Source: Maribacter sp. ACAM166
GTDB taxonomy: Bacteria; Bacteroidota; Bacteroidia; Flavobacteriales; Flavobacteriaceae
Length of the DNA: 64,000 nt
Direction of reading: 5' to 3'
Assembly: GCF_005771495.1 (NCBI RefSeq)
Contig: NZ_VAUW01000024.1
Location: forward strand, 1 to 64,000
Shown here: positions 18,990-26,490 of the stretch, piece after piece
Layout: every line of letters starts with the position of its first letter
Numbering within the stretch: the first letter of the stretch is position 1
Made by a program: the position numbers and the translations under genes
Notes under the pieces: generated by a model
Database searches by the model: none
Seen by the model: only the letters and a program-made list of their open reading frames with translations
What the model was told of the DNA's origin: nothing

Positions 18990-20375
18990 ATGGTACATTT
19001 TAAAATTACAGATAAAATGTGCCAAGAGTTGAAGAACCATCTCCATAACGGAGATGGTTTGGAAGCTCTTGCATTAGTAGTATGCGGACGTTTAAATCAT
19101 GAAAATGATAACTGGCTACTAGCACATGAAATTTTTCTAATGCCCTACGAAAAATGCTCAAGAGATATTGATTACGTAAGTTGGAAAACAGAACATATTG
19201 AACATTTATTAGAAAAAGTAAGAGAGAAAGGTTTCGCTATTATAAAGGTTCATTCACATTTTGTAACGAACTCTGATTTTTCTGAGTTAGATGATGCTTC
19301 AGATAAATCATTTTTTGAAGCCGTATATGGGTGGTCAAACTCTGATTTGCCACATGCAAGCGTTATAATGTATCCTGACGGATCAATGAAAGGCAGAACT
19401 ATTGAAAGCAATATATGCTTTACTACCATTCCTAAAATTACCGTAGTTGGCAGCAATATAAGAGAATTCCATAATAGTTTTTCAGATACATTCATAGGCA
19501 AAGAATTTATTAGAAACCAACAAGCATTTGGTAAAAAAACGACCAAAATGTTGAGAGGTTTAAAAGTTGGAATTGTTGGATGTTCTGGAACTGGCAGTCC
19601 TGTTATTGAACAATTAGTAAGATTAGGTGTTGGTACCATAGTACTAGCGGATGCTGATTTAATTGAACACAAAAACCTTAATAGAATTATAGGTTCTACT
19701 TTTGCTGATGCTAACTCTAATAGACTTAAAGTAGATACAATTAAACGGCACATTGAAAAGATTGGCTTAGGCACAAGAATTATAACCTTTCCAGTAATAA
19801 TTCAAGAGAGCCGAGAAGCTTTAGATTCATTTGCTAGTTGCGATATTATTTTTGGTTGCGTCGATTCTTTTGAAGGAAGATATTATTTGAATTTGATTTC
19901 AACGTATTATTTAGTTCCGTTGATTGATATTGGTATAAAATTGGTTGCTGATGGAGAAGGTGGTATTGATTCAATTAACGGAAACATACACTATGTAGAT
20001 CCAGGTTCAGAAACTCTTATGGAAAGAAATGTTTTTACACAAGAGCAATTGACTGCTGAGAGTTTACGAAGGATTTCCCCGCAAGAATACGAAAAAAGAA
20101 AAGCGTATTTCGATAATTTGGATATAGAAAGTCCTGCTGTAGTAAGTATTAATATGACATTTTCCGCTTTTGCTGTAAATGAGATGTTAGGCAGATTTCA
20201 TCCCTACAGATATAGTGATAATGCTAAGTTTTCCCATACCTGTATTAATTTATCAGATTGGGATATTAATACACAACCTGTAAATGAAACCAAATCTAAG
20301 TCCGCACTAAAACATATAGGAATAGGTAATCTAGAACCCGAATTGGAAATTTATGTAAATGAAACAGCTGTTTAA
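18990..20375 (+). CDS. JAB peptidase fused to an E1-like (ThiF) adenylyltransferase
   Basis: 461 residues. The N-terminal JAB/JAMM deubiquitinase-like domain has E47 and a complete H88-x-H90-x7-S98-x2-D101 zinc motif. The E1-like domain from about 185 has the nucleotide loop VGCSGTGS (G197 to G202), ADADLIE at 220-226 and NLNR at 229-232. In related E1 proteins a cysteine pair often follows a PGG segment. Here the corresponding stretch (VDPGSETLMERNVFT, about 336-350) has none, so the transfer cysteine is absent or elsewhere (C290 or a later one). The fusion would activate and trim the neighbouring Ubl protein. It overlaps the next gene by 17 bp. Confidence 0.88.
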   Translation: MVHFKITDKMCQELKNHLHNGDGLEALALVVCGRLNHENDNWLLAHEIFLMPYEKCSRDIDYVSWKTEHIEHLLEKVREKGFAIIKVHSHFVTNSDFSELDDASDKSFFEAVYGWSNSDLPHASVIMYPDGSMKGRTIESNICFTTIPKITVVGSNIREFHNSFSDTFIGKEFIRNQQAFGKKTTKMLRGLKVGIVGCSGTGSPVIEQLVRLGVGTIVLADADLIEHKNLNRIIGSTFADANSNRLKVDTIKRHIEKIGLGTRIITFPVIIQESREALDSFASCDIIFGCVDSFEGRYYLNLISTYYLVPLIDIGIKLVADGEGGIDSINGNIHYVDPGSETLMERNVFTQEQLTAESLRRISPQEYEKRKAYFDNLDIESPAVVSINMTFSAFAVNEMLGRFHPYRYSDNAKFSHTCINLSDWDINTQPVNETKSKSALKHIGIGNLEPELEIYVNETAV

Positions 20376-20688
20376 ATGGATACTTAGTTTTTTCACAAAA
20401 GAAAGTAAAGCTTTTAAGTTGAAAATAGTTTCTGAATTACCTAAAGAACCAGTTGAGCATACTCTCTACTTAGAAGGTAATGTAAAAGAGGATGACTATT
20501 GGTATGCATTATTAAAATGTCCCTGCGGTTGCGGGGACAATATAATGCTTAACCTAATGACCGATTCAAAACCTTGCTGGGAGGTTAAGCTTATTAACAA
20601 GCACCCTTCAGTTTTTCCATCAATCTGGAGAACGAAAAATTGTAAAAGCCATTTTTGGGTAAAAGAAGGGAAAATATTTTGGTCCTAA
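20359..20688 (+). CDS. DUF6527 family protein of multiubiquitin operons
   Basis: 109 residues with a zinc-binding-looking CPCGCGDNIMLNL segment, a KPCWEV segment, and KSHFWVKEGKIFW at the C-terminus. These are hallmarks of the small DUF6527 proteins that accompany bacterial multiubiquitin/E2/E1/JAB operons. The molecular role is unknown; a metal-binding adaptor is a guess. Its start lies inside the E1 gene (17-bp overlap), so translation is probably coupled. It converges with the NADAR gene with 3 bp between stops. Confidence 0.8.
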   Translation: MKQLFKWILSFFTKESKAFKLKIVSELPKEPVEHTLYLEGNVKEDDYWYALLKCPCGCGDNIMLNLMTDSKPCWEVKLINKHPSVFPSIWRTKNCKSHFWVKEGKIFWS

Positions 20689-20691
20689 AAC

Positions 20692-21321
20692 CTAGGCAAA
20701 ATCTAAATCGAATAAGACATTATTCTCAAATTCAGTTTGAGGATTGCAAACAGTCTCTATTTGATTACCATACAATAAAAAACCATATGTATCAATCGGA
20801 TGCACACACTCAATAGAATTCTTATTGATAATGAATTCTTCCCTTAGTTGCATAAGTAACCTGCCTAAGGCATTTTTACCAATGAGAGTTTTTTCAATAG
20901 TCTCTACCGCAGCCCAATCTTTATCTTTGTTTGATAGCTCGACAATAGCCTTATCTCCAGTTTCACTTAAAACTTTCGAAAACTCGCTAAAATTTTGGGA
21001 TAATTTTACTTTTAATACCCAATACATAATTGAATATTTAACTTCTTCCCAGTCTTGGCGTGTGTATTTTAAATATTTCCTGCTAATCATTTTAGCCGTC
21101 ATTGGGCTATTCTGTTCAATAATCTCTTGTTGAATTTCTGGAAATAGGGGAAATCTACATGCCTGATATAAAGCTTCAGCTGTAGGAATTATTACCTCAT
21201 TTACTCTTATAGAATATCCTGGAGCCATGTTTGACAAACCACCAAATTTAGCTTTTGTACTCTTAAAAGTTACGACTTCGCTTCTATTGTATGTCCTCTG
21301 GGTAATTTTCATCAATGACAA
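20692..21321 (-). CDS. NADAR family protein (predicted ADP-ribose-processing enzyme)
   Basis: 209 residues of the NADAR/YbiA fold: FGGLSNMAPGYSI at 26-38, TAEALYQACRF at 47-57, MTAKMISRKY, and the signature DWAAVETIEKTLIGKNALGRLL near 136-157. Characterised members hydrolyse ADP-ribosyl conjugates, including ADP-ribosylated guanosine, and other members act in riboflavin-intermediate or NAD-linked chemistry. It is the second gene of a minus-strand pair with the phosphoribosyltransferase (15-bp gap), and it abuts the ubiquitin-like operon tail to tail. NADAR proteins are recurrent in anti-phage and toxin-antitoxin settings, which fits the island. Confidence 0.85.
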   Translation of the reverse strand: MSLMKITQRTYNRSEVVTFKSTKAKFGGLSNMAPGYSIRVNEVIIPTAEALYQACRFPLFPEIQQEIIEQNSPMTAKMISRKYLKYTRQDWEEVKYSIMYWVLKVKLSQNFSEFSKVLSETGDKAIVELSNKDKDWAAVETIEKTLIGKNALGRLLMQLREEFIINKNSIECVHPIDTYGFLLYGNQIETVCNPQTEFENNVLFDLDFA

Positions 21322-21336
21322 TATAATAAGATTTGT

Positions 21337-22395
21337 TTATAATCCTCTATTTTTAACGCAAAAAAGTGGTGTCCAATTGTGTCCTGGCACGTCCCACCAA
21401 AATACTAGTGGACAAGTGTTGGAAATATTACGCCAGGTAAAAAACAAAGTTCCAGTCCCGAAGGTTCTATGCGACCTCACAGTATCTCCTAAAGGCCTTT
21501 TTCTTTTGTCAGGGTTTTCAGATTTAACTTTACTAAGAATTTCCAGTCCTTTATTCAAAAAAATTGATTCAATTCTCAGTCTATTTTCAGAACTACTAAA
21601 AAAAGTCTCTTTTTTTGGCATATTTGATGGACGAAATGCAGGAACCTTTTCGTGTACTTCTTCTAGTTTAGCTAAATATTCTAAAGCTTCTCCAGATTGT
21701 TCCTTAACAGGGTAGATACAATTTGCCTTTTGTTTTGGCCATTTCACTTGGTTTTCAATAATGTAATCATGTCCAACTATGAGCCGTTTTTTGATGGCAT
21801 CGTCGAATTCCTTCATAAGGCGAAACTCCATATTTCCGAACCCTAATTGGTGATAGCAGAAAAAGCTAACCGCTATTGTTTTGGTATTGGCCAAAACCGC
21901 TTTGTAATTTTCATTGACACCATCTTCTTTCTCAGATAACCAAGTTTTTAAATCTTTAAATACAGTTCCACCCGTTGCAAGTATATCATCGAAATAAATA
22001 AAATTACGTTTAGGACGATTAGCAAAATTCTTATAATTTATCATATGCTCCGTTTGAAGTATATCATCTATTATTTCTAATAATTCTGGCTGACTTTTAT
22101 TGGCTATTTGCATATCAAAAAAATGAGTGTTTTCCACCAGCACATTCATATTAGGATACTTATAGAATTTCATTATTTCTGTTAGTCTATTTCTTAGTAA
22201 GTCTTTAGCTTTTTCCTTAGATATATATATATTAGGAAGAAAATGTAATAGTTCCTCTAAGACAAAGGAACCATCTTCTCCAAATTGATTTGCCCATATA
22301 ACAATATGCTCTATAGTAATTTCAAATTTTCTAGCTCCATAATCACATTGATAATCCTTGATTATTTCATAGATGGCTTCCGCTGTTTGCTCCAT
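21337..22395 (-). CDS. Phosphoribosyltransferase-like conflict-system protein (PRTase-CE type)
   Basis: 352 residues with a clear PRPP-binding motif FIYFDDILATGGT at about 132-144, the pattern of type I phosphoribosyltransferases. The C-terminus GTGTLFFTWRNISN, then PLVFWWDV and WTPLF, is the tail of the PRTase-CE group predicted in nucleotide-based conflict systems. The substrate is unknown. It is the first gene of the pair with NADAR. I infer a shared pathway in which the transferase makes or consumes a ribosyl or phosphoribosyl product and NADAR processes a related adduct. Confidence 0.8.
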   Translation of the reverse strand: MEQTAEAIYEIIKDYQCDYGARKFEITIEHIVIWANQFGEDGSFVLEELLHFLPNIYISKEKAKDLLRNRLTEIMKFYKYPNMNVLVENTHFFDMQIANKSQPELLEIIDDILQTEHMINYKNFANRPKRNFIYFDDILATGGTVFKDLKTWLSEKEDGVNENYKAVLANTKTIAVSFFCYHQLGFGNMEFRLMKEFDDAIKKRLIVGHDYIIENQVKWPKQKANCIYPVKEQSGEALEYLAKLEEVHEKVPAFRPSNMPKKETFFSSSENRLRIESIFLNKGLEILSKVKSENPDKRKRPLGDTVRSHRTFGTGTLFFTWRNISNTCPLVFWWDVPGHNWTPLFCVKNRGL

Positions 22396-22712
22396 TTAAT
22401 ATTAGATTTATATAGGGTGGCACTTCTTTTTGGCTCCGATTCAAAAAAATAAAGTTAATAACCTTTTTACAGTTGCTATTGAATTGATGGTATTTTATTT
22501 GAAAAGTCCATAGAATACTTACCCAAAAACTTTGCGCGTGGATCCTGATCAATTTTTGTATTGTTCCGGCAGATAAACGTTAAGCAAAAATCGGATAGGG
22601 CGCAGCTACTTTGCTATGAGGTAAGTCATATTTGGTCTTAGTTCATTTTTTATACTCCCCTATTGTCCTTTAGTTCTCAACTAACTATTAATTGGTAGCC
22701 CACTTTTAATCG

Positions 22713-22744
22713 ACTCTTTACAAATTGCACCTTTTGTAAAGAGT
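22713..22744. repeat. Right module-flanking hairpin
   Basis: A perfect 12-bp inverted repeat (ACTCTTTACAAA with TTTGTAAAGAGT) preceded by CACTTTTA, related to the hairpin at 16,210-16,241. It lies in a 372-bp stretch (22,396-22,767) in which I see no gene. It has no T tract, so it is not a standard terminator. Confidence 0.5.
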
Positions 22745-22767
22745 TTGTTGTGAGATATAATTTTTGA

Positions 22768-23319
22768 CTAGAAAACCGGCACGGCATTATTCGATGCTGA
22801 GCAGCACCTATCAATAACCTCCAATATTTGTTCCGATGTACATTCATCTACTACCGATAAATCAAATTCACTAGCAAAATCATATAAGAATAATTTGAGT
22901 TCCCCATAAGTCTCATGTTCCAAACCACTACCATTCGGTTCGTAGATTTTATAGGCCAAAGACCTGCCAAATTCCCTATCGAATTCCTTTTTGGAACGGG
23001 TCTCATCATATTCGAAATCTTCCAAATAGGATATATATTTTTGGTTTAATGCCCAAAAATATAACGCGGTAATCTCATCTTTTTCAAGATTTTTTTTGAA
23101 TCGACATAAGAATCCGGATAGGGTAAGCCCAATTTCATAGGGCATGCTAAAACCATAAAAATTCATACTTTGAAACAAGTCGGTAATTGTTCCGTTATTT
23201 GATTGCGATTCAAAACAAAAGGCCATCAATAATTTACGGAACACTACTTTTTTAACATATGCAACCGTGACCGAACTGACTTCTTCTGTGATGAACAATT
23301 TATCGTTTATGGTTATCAA
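22768..23319 (-). CDS. Hypothetical protein, 183 residues
   Basis: No family recognised. The protein is acidic and soluble, with no signal peptide or membrane segment. It starts MITINDKLFITEEVSSVTVAY and ends with a cysteine-containing stretch (DECTSEQILEVIDRCCSAS). Predicted secondary structure looks mainly helical. It stands alone between the right flanking hairpin of the ubiquitin-like module and the repeat copy at 23,430. It may be a further cargo gene of element 1; nothing in its context gives a function. Confidence 0.55.
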   Translation of the reverse strand: MITINDKLFITEEVSSVTVAYVKKVVFRKLLMAFCFESQSNNGTITDLFQSMNFYGFSMPYEIGLTLSGFLCRFKKNLEKDEITALYFWALNQKYISYLEDFEYDETRSKKEFDREFGRSLAYKIYEPNGSGLEHETYGELKLFLYDFASEFDLSVVDECTSEQILEVIDRCCSASNNAVPVF

Positions 23320-23429
23320 AGCTTTGAAAATATTTCTGTTGGTCTGGGGTTCCGATTTGTAGATTATACAAAGATATTAAGTAACAATTATTGTTCAACG
23401 GGAAATTGGCATTTAATTTTTGCACCCTT

Positions 23430-23622
23430 TTATATTCCCATGCTCCTGCGGAAGTCGCGCAAACCTTCCACTCCAATCCTCCACATGCGTACGCGCTTCG
23501 CCGGTCCGAAGCACAAGTCTTTCCGTTCCAGTTTTGCACGACACCCTTGGTGCCGCGCAAAAGCCCAAGCGGCGAAAAAACCGCTTGATCTTTCCTCTCC
23601 CTGTCCACAAATTTTTGTTTTT
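23430..23622. repeat. GC-rich imperfect repeat, left copy (pairs with 25,690-25,883)
   Basis: About 190 bases, much richer in GC than the surroundings. Conserved blocks are shared with the second copy, including CTGCGGAAGTCGC, CTCCAATCCTCC, TTTCCGTTCCAGTT and GCACGACACCCT. Between blocks the copies differ: this one has a GCTTCG/CGAAGC hairpin, the other a different stem. Several overlapping short frames run through both strands, but none shows convincing protein constraint. The copies flank the Fic gene. This covers most of the gene-free stretch 23,320-23,828. Confidence 0.7.
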
Positions 23623-23828
23623 CCGAAAGAGGACAGAAATTTTTACTTCTCTTTACTATTTATTGACACTTTAGGATTTAAACAAAGAATTAATTCGCTT
23701 ACTTAAGCAGCAGCAGCAGTTGAAGCTATAAGACAGCTTAACCAATCAGTTTATAGTCTATGGAGCGAAATGAATCTTGACTATAGCTCTTAGCGACCTG
23801 CATCACGAAAATAAATATTATTGGTCTA

Positions 23829-25307
23829 TTATTCTACAATTTTTAACACCCCTTCAATACTTTCCTTAAAGGAGTTGCTTGCGCGAATAACATCTTCCAT
23901 TGCATCCATATCGTTTCCTGAAATAGTATGGCTAAAGGCATGGGCACGTTCCAACATTCTTATATAGACTTTTGGGTCATTATTTCTTGTCAACCTTCTC
24001 AATCCTCCCAAATAGTCTTCACGGTACACGGTAGGAACAATAATCTTGGTCTGATGTGCAGTCGATAGTTCGGCGTTCATCATCACACGTGCCATACGCC
24101 CATTGCCATCTAAAAAAGGATGTACCTCGCTTACGACGAACATCATATAGGCCGCCTTTGAAAAAGGATGTGTTAGTGTCTTGTAAAAGTCAAAACTCTG
24201 TAACAACGTACCTCGCACAAGCTCCATATCGACAAAGGATGTATCCCCGGCCTGATTATTCTTGTCCTTGAACTTTCCAGGTTTTTTGTCGGTACGGGCG
24301 CTGAGTAATATAGCGTGACGGTATTTAAGGATTTCAATAAAATTCTCCCCGGAGTATGGAACAATTTTCATTTCGCGCTTGTTGGAAACTAACTGGTAGG
24401 TGCCCAGAACATCATGTGAATCTTCATTTCTTGATGGTACGGGTTGTTGGGTGGCAATTACCTGTTTCGCTTCACCAATCTCAAAAACGGTACCTTCTAT
24501 GTAGTTGGAAAAGTAACTTTCATAGAACGCAAAATTTCGATATGCCTCTGTTGTCGTATTCTGTTCTTTGCGGTATTTGAACTCTTGTTGTTTCAGTTCC
24601 CTAAAAAGTAGTTCGAATAGCTGTACACGTGTTGGGTCGAAAGGATTACCGATTGCACGTGCTTTAGCCAAGGATGATTTCAATTCTTTTGCCGGTCTTG
24701 TGGTCAATAAGGCACTTATAACCCTATTGAGCTTTTCGAACGCTGTCTCCAATCCCAATTCTTTAGAAATCTCCCTAGCACGATCACGAACCTGATTGAG
24801 TTCCTCTTCTCCATTAACACGAACGATTTTTTCCAATTTCTCCTCGATTTGTGGAAAGGCAAGTGTTTTTGAATCGCCACCTGTTTGTCTTGATACTTGA
24901 AGGTTTTCAAGCAAAGCACGCTCCCTTTGCGATACCATCAATGCTCCGGAAAAAGAAGTATCTCCCTTGATTGCTTTCGGACCTTCTAAAAAGCGTATTA
25001 CAATTCCCGGAAGTTTTACCTTTTTAGTGTATTTATAGGTCACGAAGATTTGGCCACTAACTGTAGGAGCGAACTCAAATGCCGAGCGATGGCTTAAAAT
25101 GGCACCTGGATATAGATTTCCAAGAATTGGGAATATATTTCGTCGAATGATATCCTCAGGAGTATCTTCGAGGTTCGAGGTATAGATCCTTGAAGCAATT
25201 TTGCGAACGATACCATCATCTTCCCATTTCGATATCCTACGCGAAATGACCGAGTCTGGAGAACCATAAATAATTTCTTGCAGGTGTAAAGGCGTATGTT
25301 TTTCCAT
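23829..25307 (-). CDS. AbiEi-like antitoxin domain fused to a Fic AMP-transferase-type toxin
   Basis: 492 residues. Residues 1 to about 160 resemble AbiEi-type antitoxins: a winged-helix start (ISRRISKWEDDGIVRKIASRIY) and YPGAILSHRSAFE. The Fic domain follows, with core motif HPFLDGNGRMAR at 396-407 (catalytic H396) and, earlier, a (S/T)xxxE(G/N) inhibitory motif SNYIEG at 267-272. Fic enzymes typically transfer AMP from ATP to hydroxyl side chains, and the inhibitory glutamate blocks ATP binding. The fusion looks self-regulated: the N-terminal winged helix could bind the repeated sites just upstream (25,334-25,478). It is flanked by the GC-rich repeats, as if inserted as a unit. Confidence 0.88.
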   Translation of the reverse strand: MEKHTPLHLQEIIYGSPDSVISRRISKWEDDGIVRKIASRIYTSNLEDTPEDIIRRNIFPILGNLYPGAILSHRSAFEFAPTVSGQIFVTYKYTKKVKLPGIVIRFLEGPKAIKGDTSFSGALMVSQRERALLENLQVSRQTGGDSKTLAFPQIEEKLEKIVRVNGEEELNQVRDRAREISKELGLETAFEKLNRVISALLTTRPAKELKSSLAKARAIGNPFDPTRVQLFELLFRELKQQEFKYRKEQNTTTEAYRNFAFYESYFSNYIEGTVFEIGEAKQVIATQQPVPSRNEDSHDVLGTYQLVSNKREMKIVPYSGENFIEILKYRHAILLSARTDKKPGKFKDKNNQAGDTSFVDMELVRGTLLQSFDFYKTLTHPFSKAAYMMFVVSEVHPFLDGNGRMARVMMNAELSTAHQTKIIVPTVYREDYLGGLRRLTRNNDPKVYIRMLERAHAFSHTISGNDMDAMEDVIRASNSFKESIEGVLKIVE

Positions 25308-25333
25308 TATAATCGGTTTAAATGTAAAATTGC

Positions 25334-25478
25334 AAAATATTTTCCACTATGATTAAGTTTCAGTAAAATATTTTCCAGTATATCAATGTCTAATAATTTT
25401 CTAATAAAACACTGATATTAATTTATTAGTAAAATATATTCCAGTGTAAACTACAAATTGTTAAATATTTTCCAGCAT
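25334..25478. promoter_or_regulatory. Four phased operator-like repeats upstream of the AbiEi-Fic gene
   Basis: Four copies of a 17-bp motif close to AAAATATTTTCCAGTAT begin at 25,334, 25,365, 25,431 and 25,462. The start-to-start distances are 31, 66 and 31 bp, about 3, 6 and 3 helix turns, so all copies face the same side of the DNA. They occupy the promoter region of the minus-strand Fic gene, which begins at 25,307. Autorepression by the fused winged-helix domain is inferred. Confidence 0.65.
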
Positions 25479-25689
25479 AAAAACCAGGGGTATCACAAAA
25501 TGTGATACCCCATTAGCTAAATCAACTTTTCCGATCTTGTTCCTATGTACCAGATACTCCTTTATCATTTTGATAAAAAGAATTAGCCGTTTAACTTATT
25601 TTACTCTACTGTAAACCTTAAAAATTGGGGCTATCTCTAAATAAAGTATCAATGCCAATTTTGTATTGAGCAGCTAATTTTCCATGATA

Positions 25690-25883
25690 TGTATTCCCCA
25701 AGCCCCTGCGGAAGTCGCACAATCCTTCCGCTCCAATCCTCCCCACCGGACACGCTACGCCGGTCCGCACGGGAGGCCTTTCCGTTCCAGTTCTGCACGA
25801 CACCCTCGGGGCCGCACAAAAGAACAATGGGGAAAAACCCTTGCTCTTTTCTCTCCCTGACCACAAATTTTTTGTTTTTTCTA
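25690..25883. repeat. GC-rich imperfect repeat, right copy
   Basis: The partner of 23,430-23,622, with the same conserved blocks and the same end (CCCTGACCACAAATTTTTTG). The inner hairpin differs: here CGGAC pairs with GTCCG. It lies upstream of the mobilization genes, probably its original place. Short frames through it are common artefacts in related elements and I do not call them genes. The rest of 25,308-26,105 holds the operator repeats and the oriT-like hairpins. Confidence 0.7.
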
Positions 25884-26017
25884 TGTTCCCCAAACACCAA
25901 ACAAGACCATATATGTTATCGGTCTGGTCTCATATAATCTGATATGTACCGATATGGTTTTATGTCATAAAATACTGATTGTTAAGTTGTTATAATCAAT
26001 AACTATATATTATATTT

Positions 26018-26079
26018 ATCCACGAAGGTGGATGGCAAGTAATGTTTTGCGCACCGCAAAACGCCTACTTCTGCGAAGT
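26018..26079. other. Candidate origin of transfer (three hairpins before mobC)
   Basis: Three small inverted repeats stand in a row just upstream of the mob genes: ATCCAC-gaag-GTGGAT (26,018-26,033), GTTTTGCG-cac-CGCAAAAC (26,044-26,062) and ACTTC-tgc-GAAGT (26,067-26,079). The position directly before MobC and the relaxase is where IME oriT sites lie. The nick site cannot be placed from sequence. Confidence 0.5.
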
Positions 26080-26105
26080 GAAAACGGATAAAAATCGAAC
26101 TGAAA

Positions 26106-26489
26106 ATGGCCAATAGCAAAGGAGGCAGGAAACGCCTTGGGGACAGAAAAAGGGAGCACGCCATAACGCTCAGGTTCAATGGCGCGGAACTGGAAAAAGT
26201 GAAGGGCATCCTGCGGTCGTATAATCTTGATATTGGAAAAAGGGGAACCGTCGGCCCATTCCTAAGAAAGCTCATATTGAACGGGGAGACGATAAAGGAG
26301 AAACGGATTCCCGATGGACTTTCCAACCTCAGTTACCAGATGAACAGGATAGGGAACAACATCAACCAACTGGTCAAGGTGGCCAACTTCAAGAACATGC
26401 GCAGCCCGAACTCGAACCTCGAACGGGAGATAGAAAAGTCCAACAGACTGATGCACGAACTCATAGAAAAAATCAACAACCAACGGTAA
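26106..26489 (+). CDS. mobC: MobC-like relaxosome accessory protein
   Basis: 127 residues. A basic N-terminus (KGGRKRLGDRKREHAITLRFNGAELEKV) suggests a ribbon-helix-helix DNA-binding fold, and the MobC signature LSNLSYQMNRIGNNINQLVKVANF follows at about 77-100. It would bind oriT and help the relaxase nick. It is 1 bp from the relaxase start in an operon and richer in GC than the cargo genes. Confidence 0.9.
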   Translation: MANSKGGRKRLGDRKREHAITLRFNGAELEKVKGILRSYNLDIGKRGTVGPFLRKLILNGETIKEKRIPDGLSNLSYQMNRIGNNINQLVKVANFKNMRSPNSNLEREIEKSNRLMHELIEKINNQR

Positions 26490-26490
26490 G

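Noticed and set aside
23300-23710. Several overlapping ORFs of 60-100 codons on both strands
   Set aside because: They lie in the GC-rich repeat, are open in many frames because of base composition, and the two repeat copies do not conserve any one frame.
25334-25478. CRISPR-like array upstream of the Fic gene
   Set aside because: Repeats are 17 bp with unequal gaps of 14 and 49 bp and no cas gene is near. Operator sites explain them better.
25618-25937. ORFs of 80-90 codons in the right repeat copy
   Set aside because: Same reason: shifting frames between copies and variable hairpins indicate a non-coding repeat.
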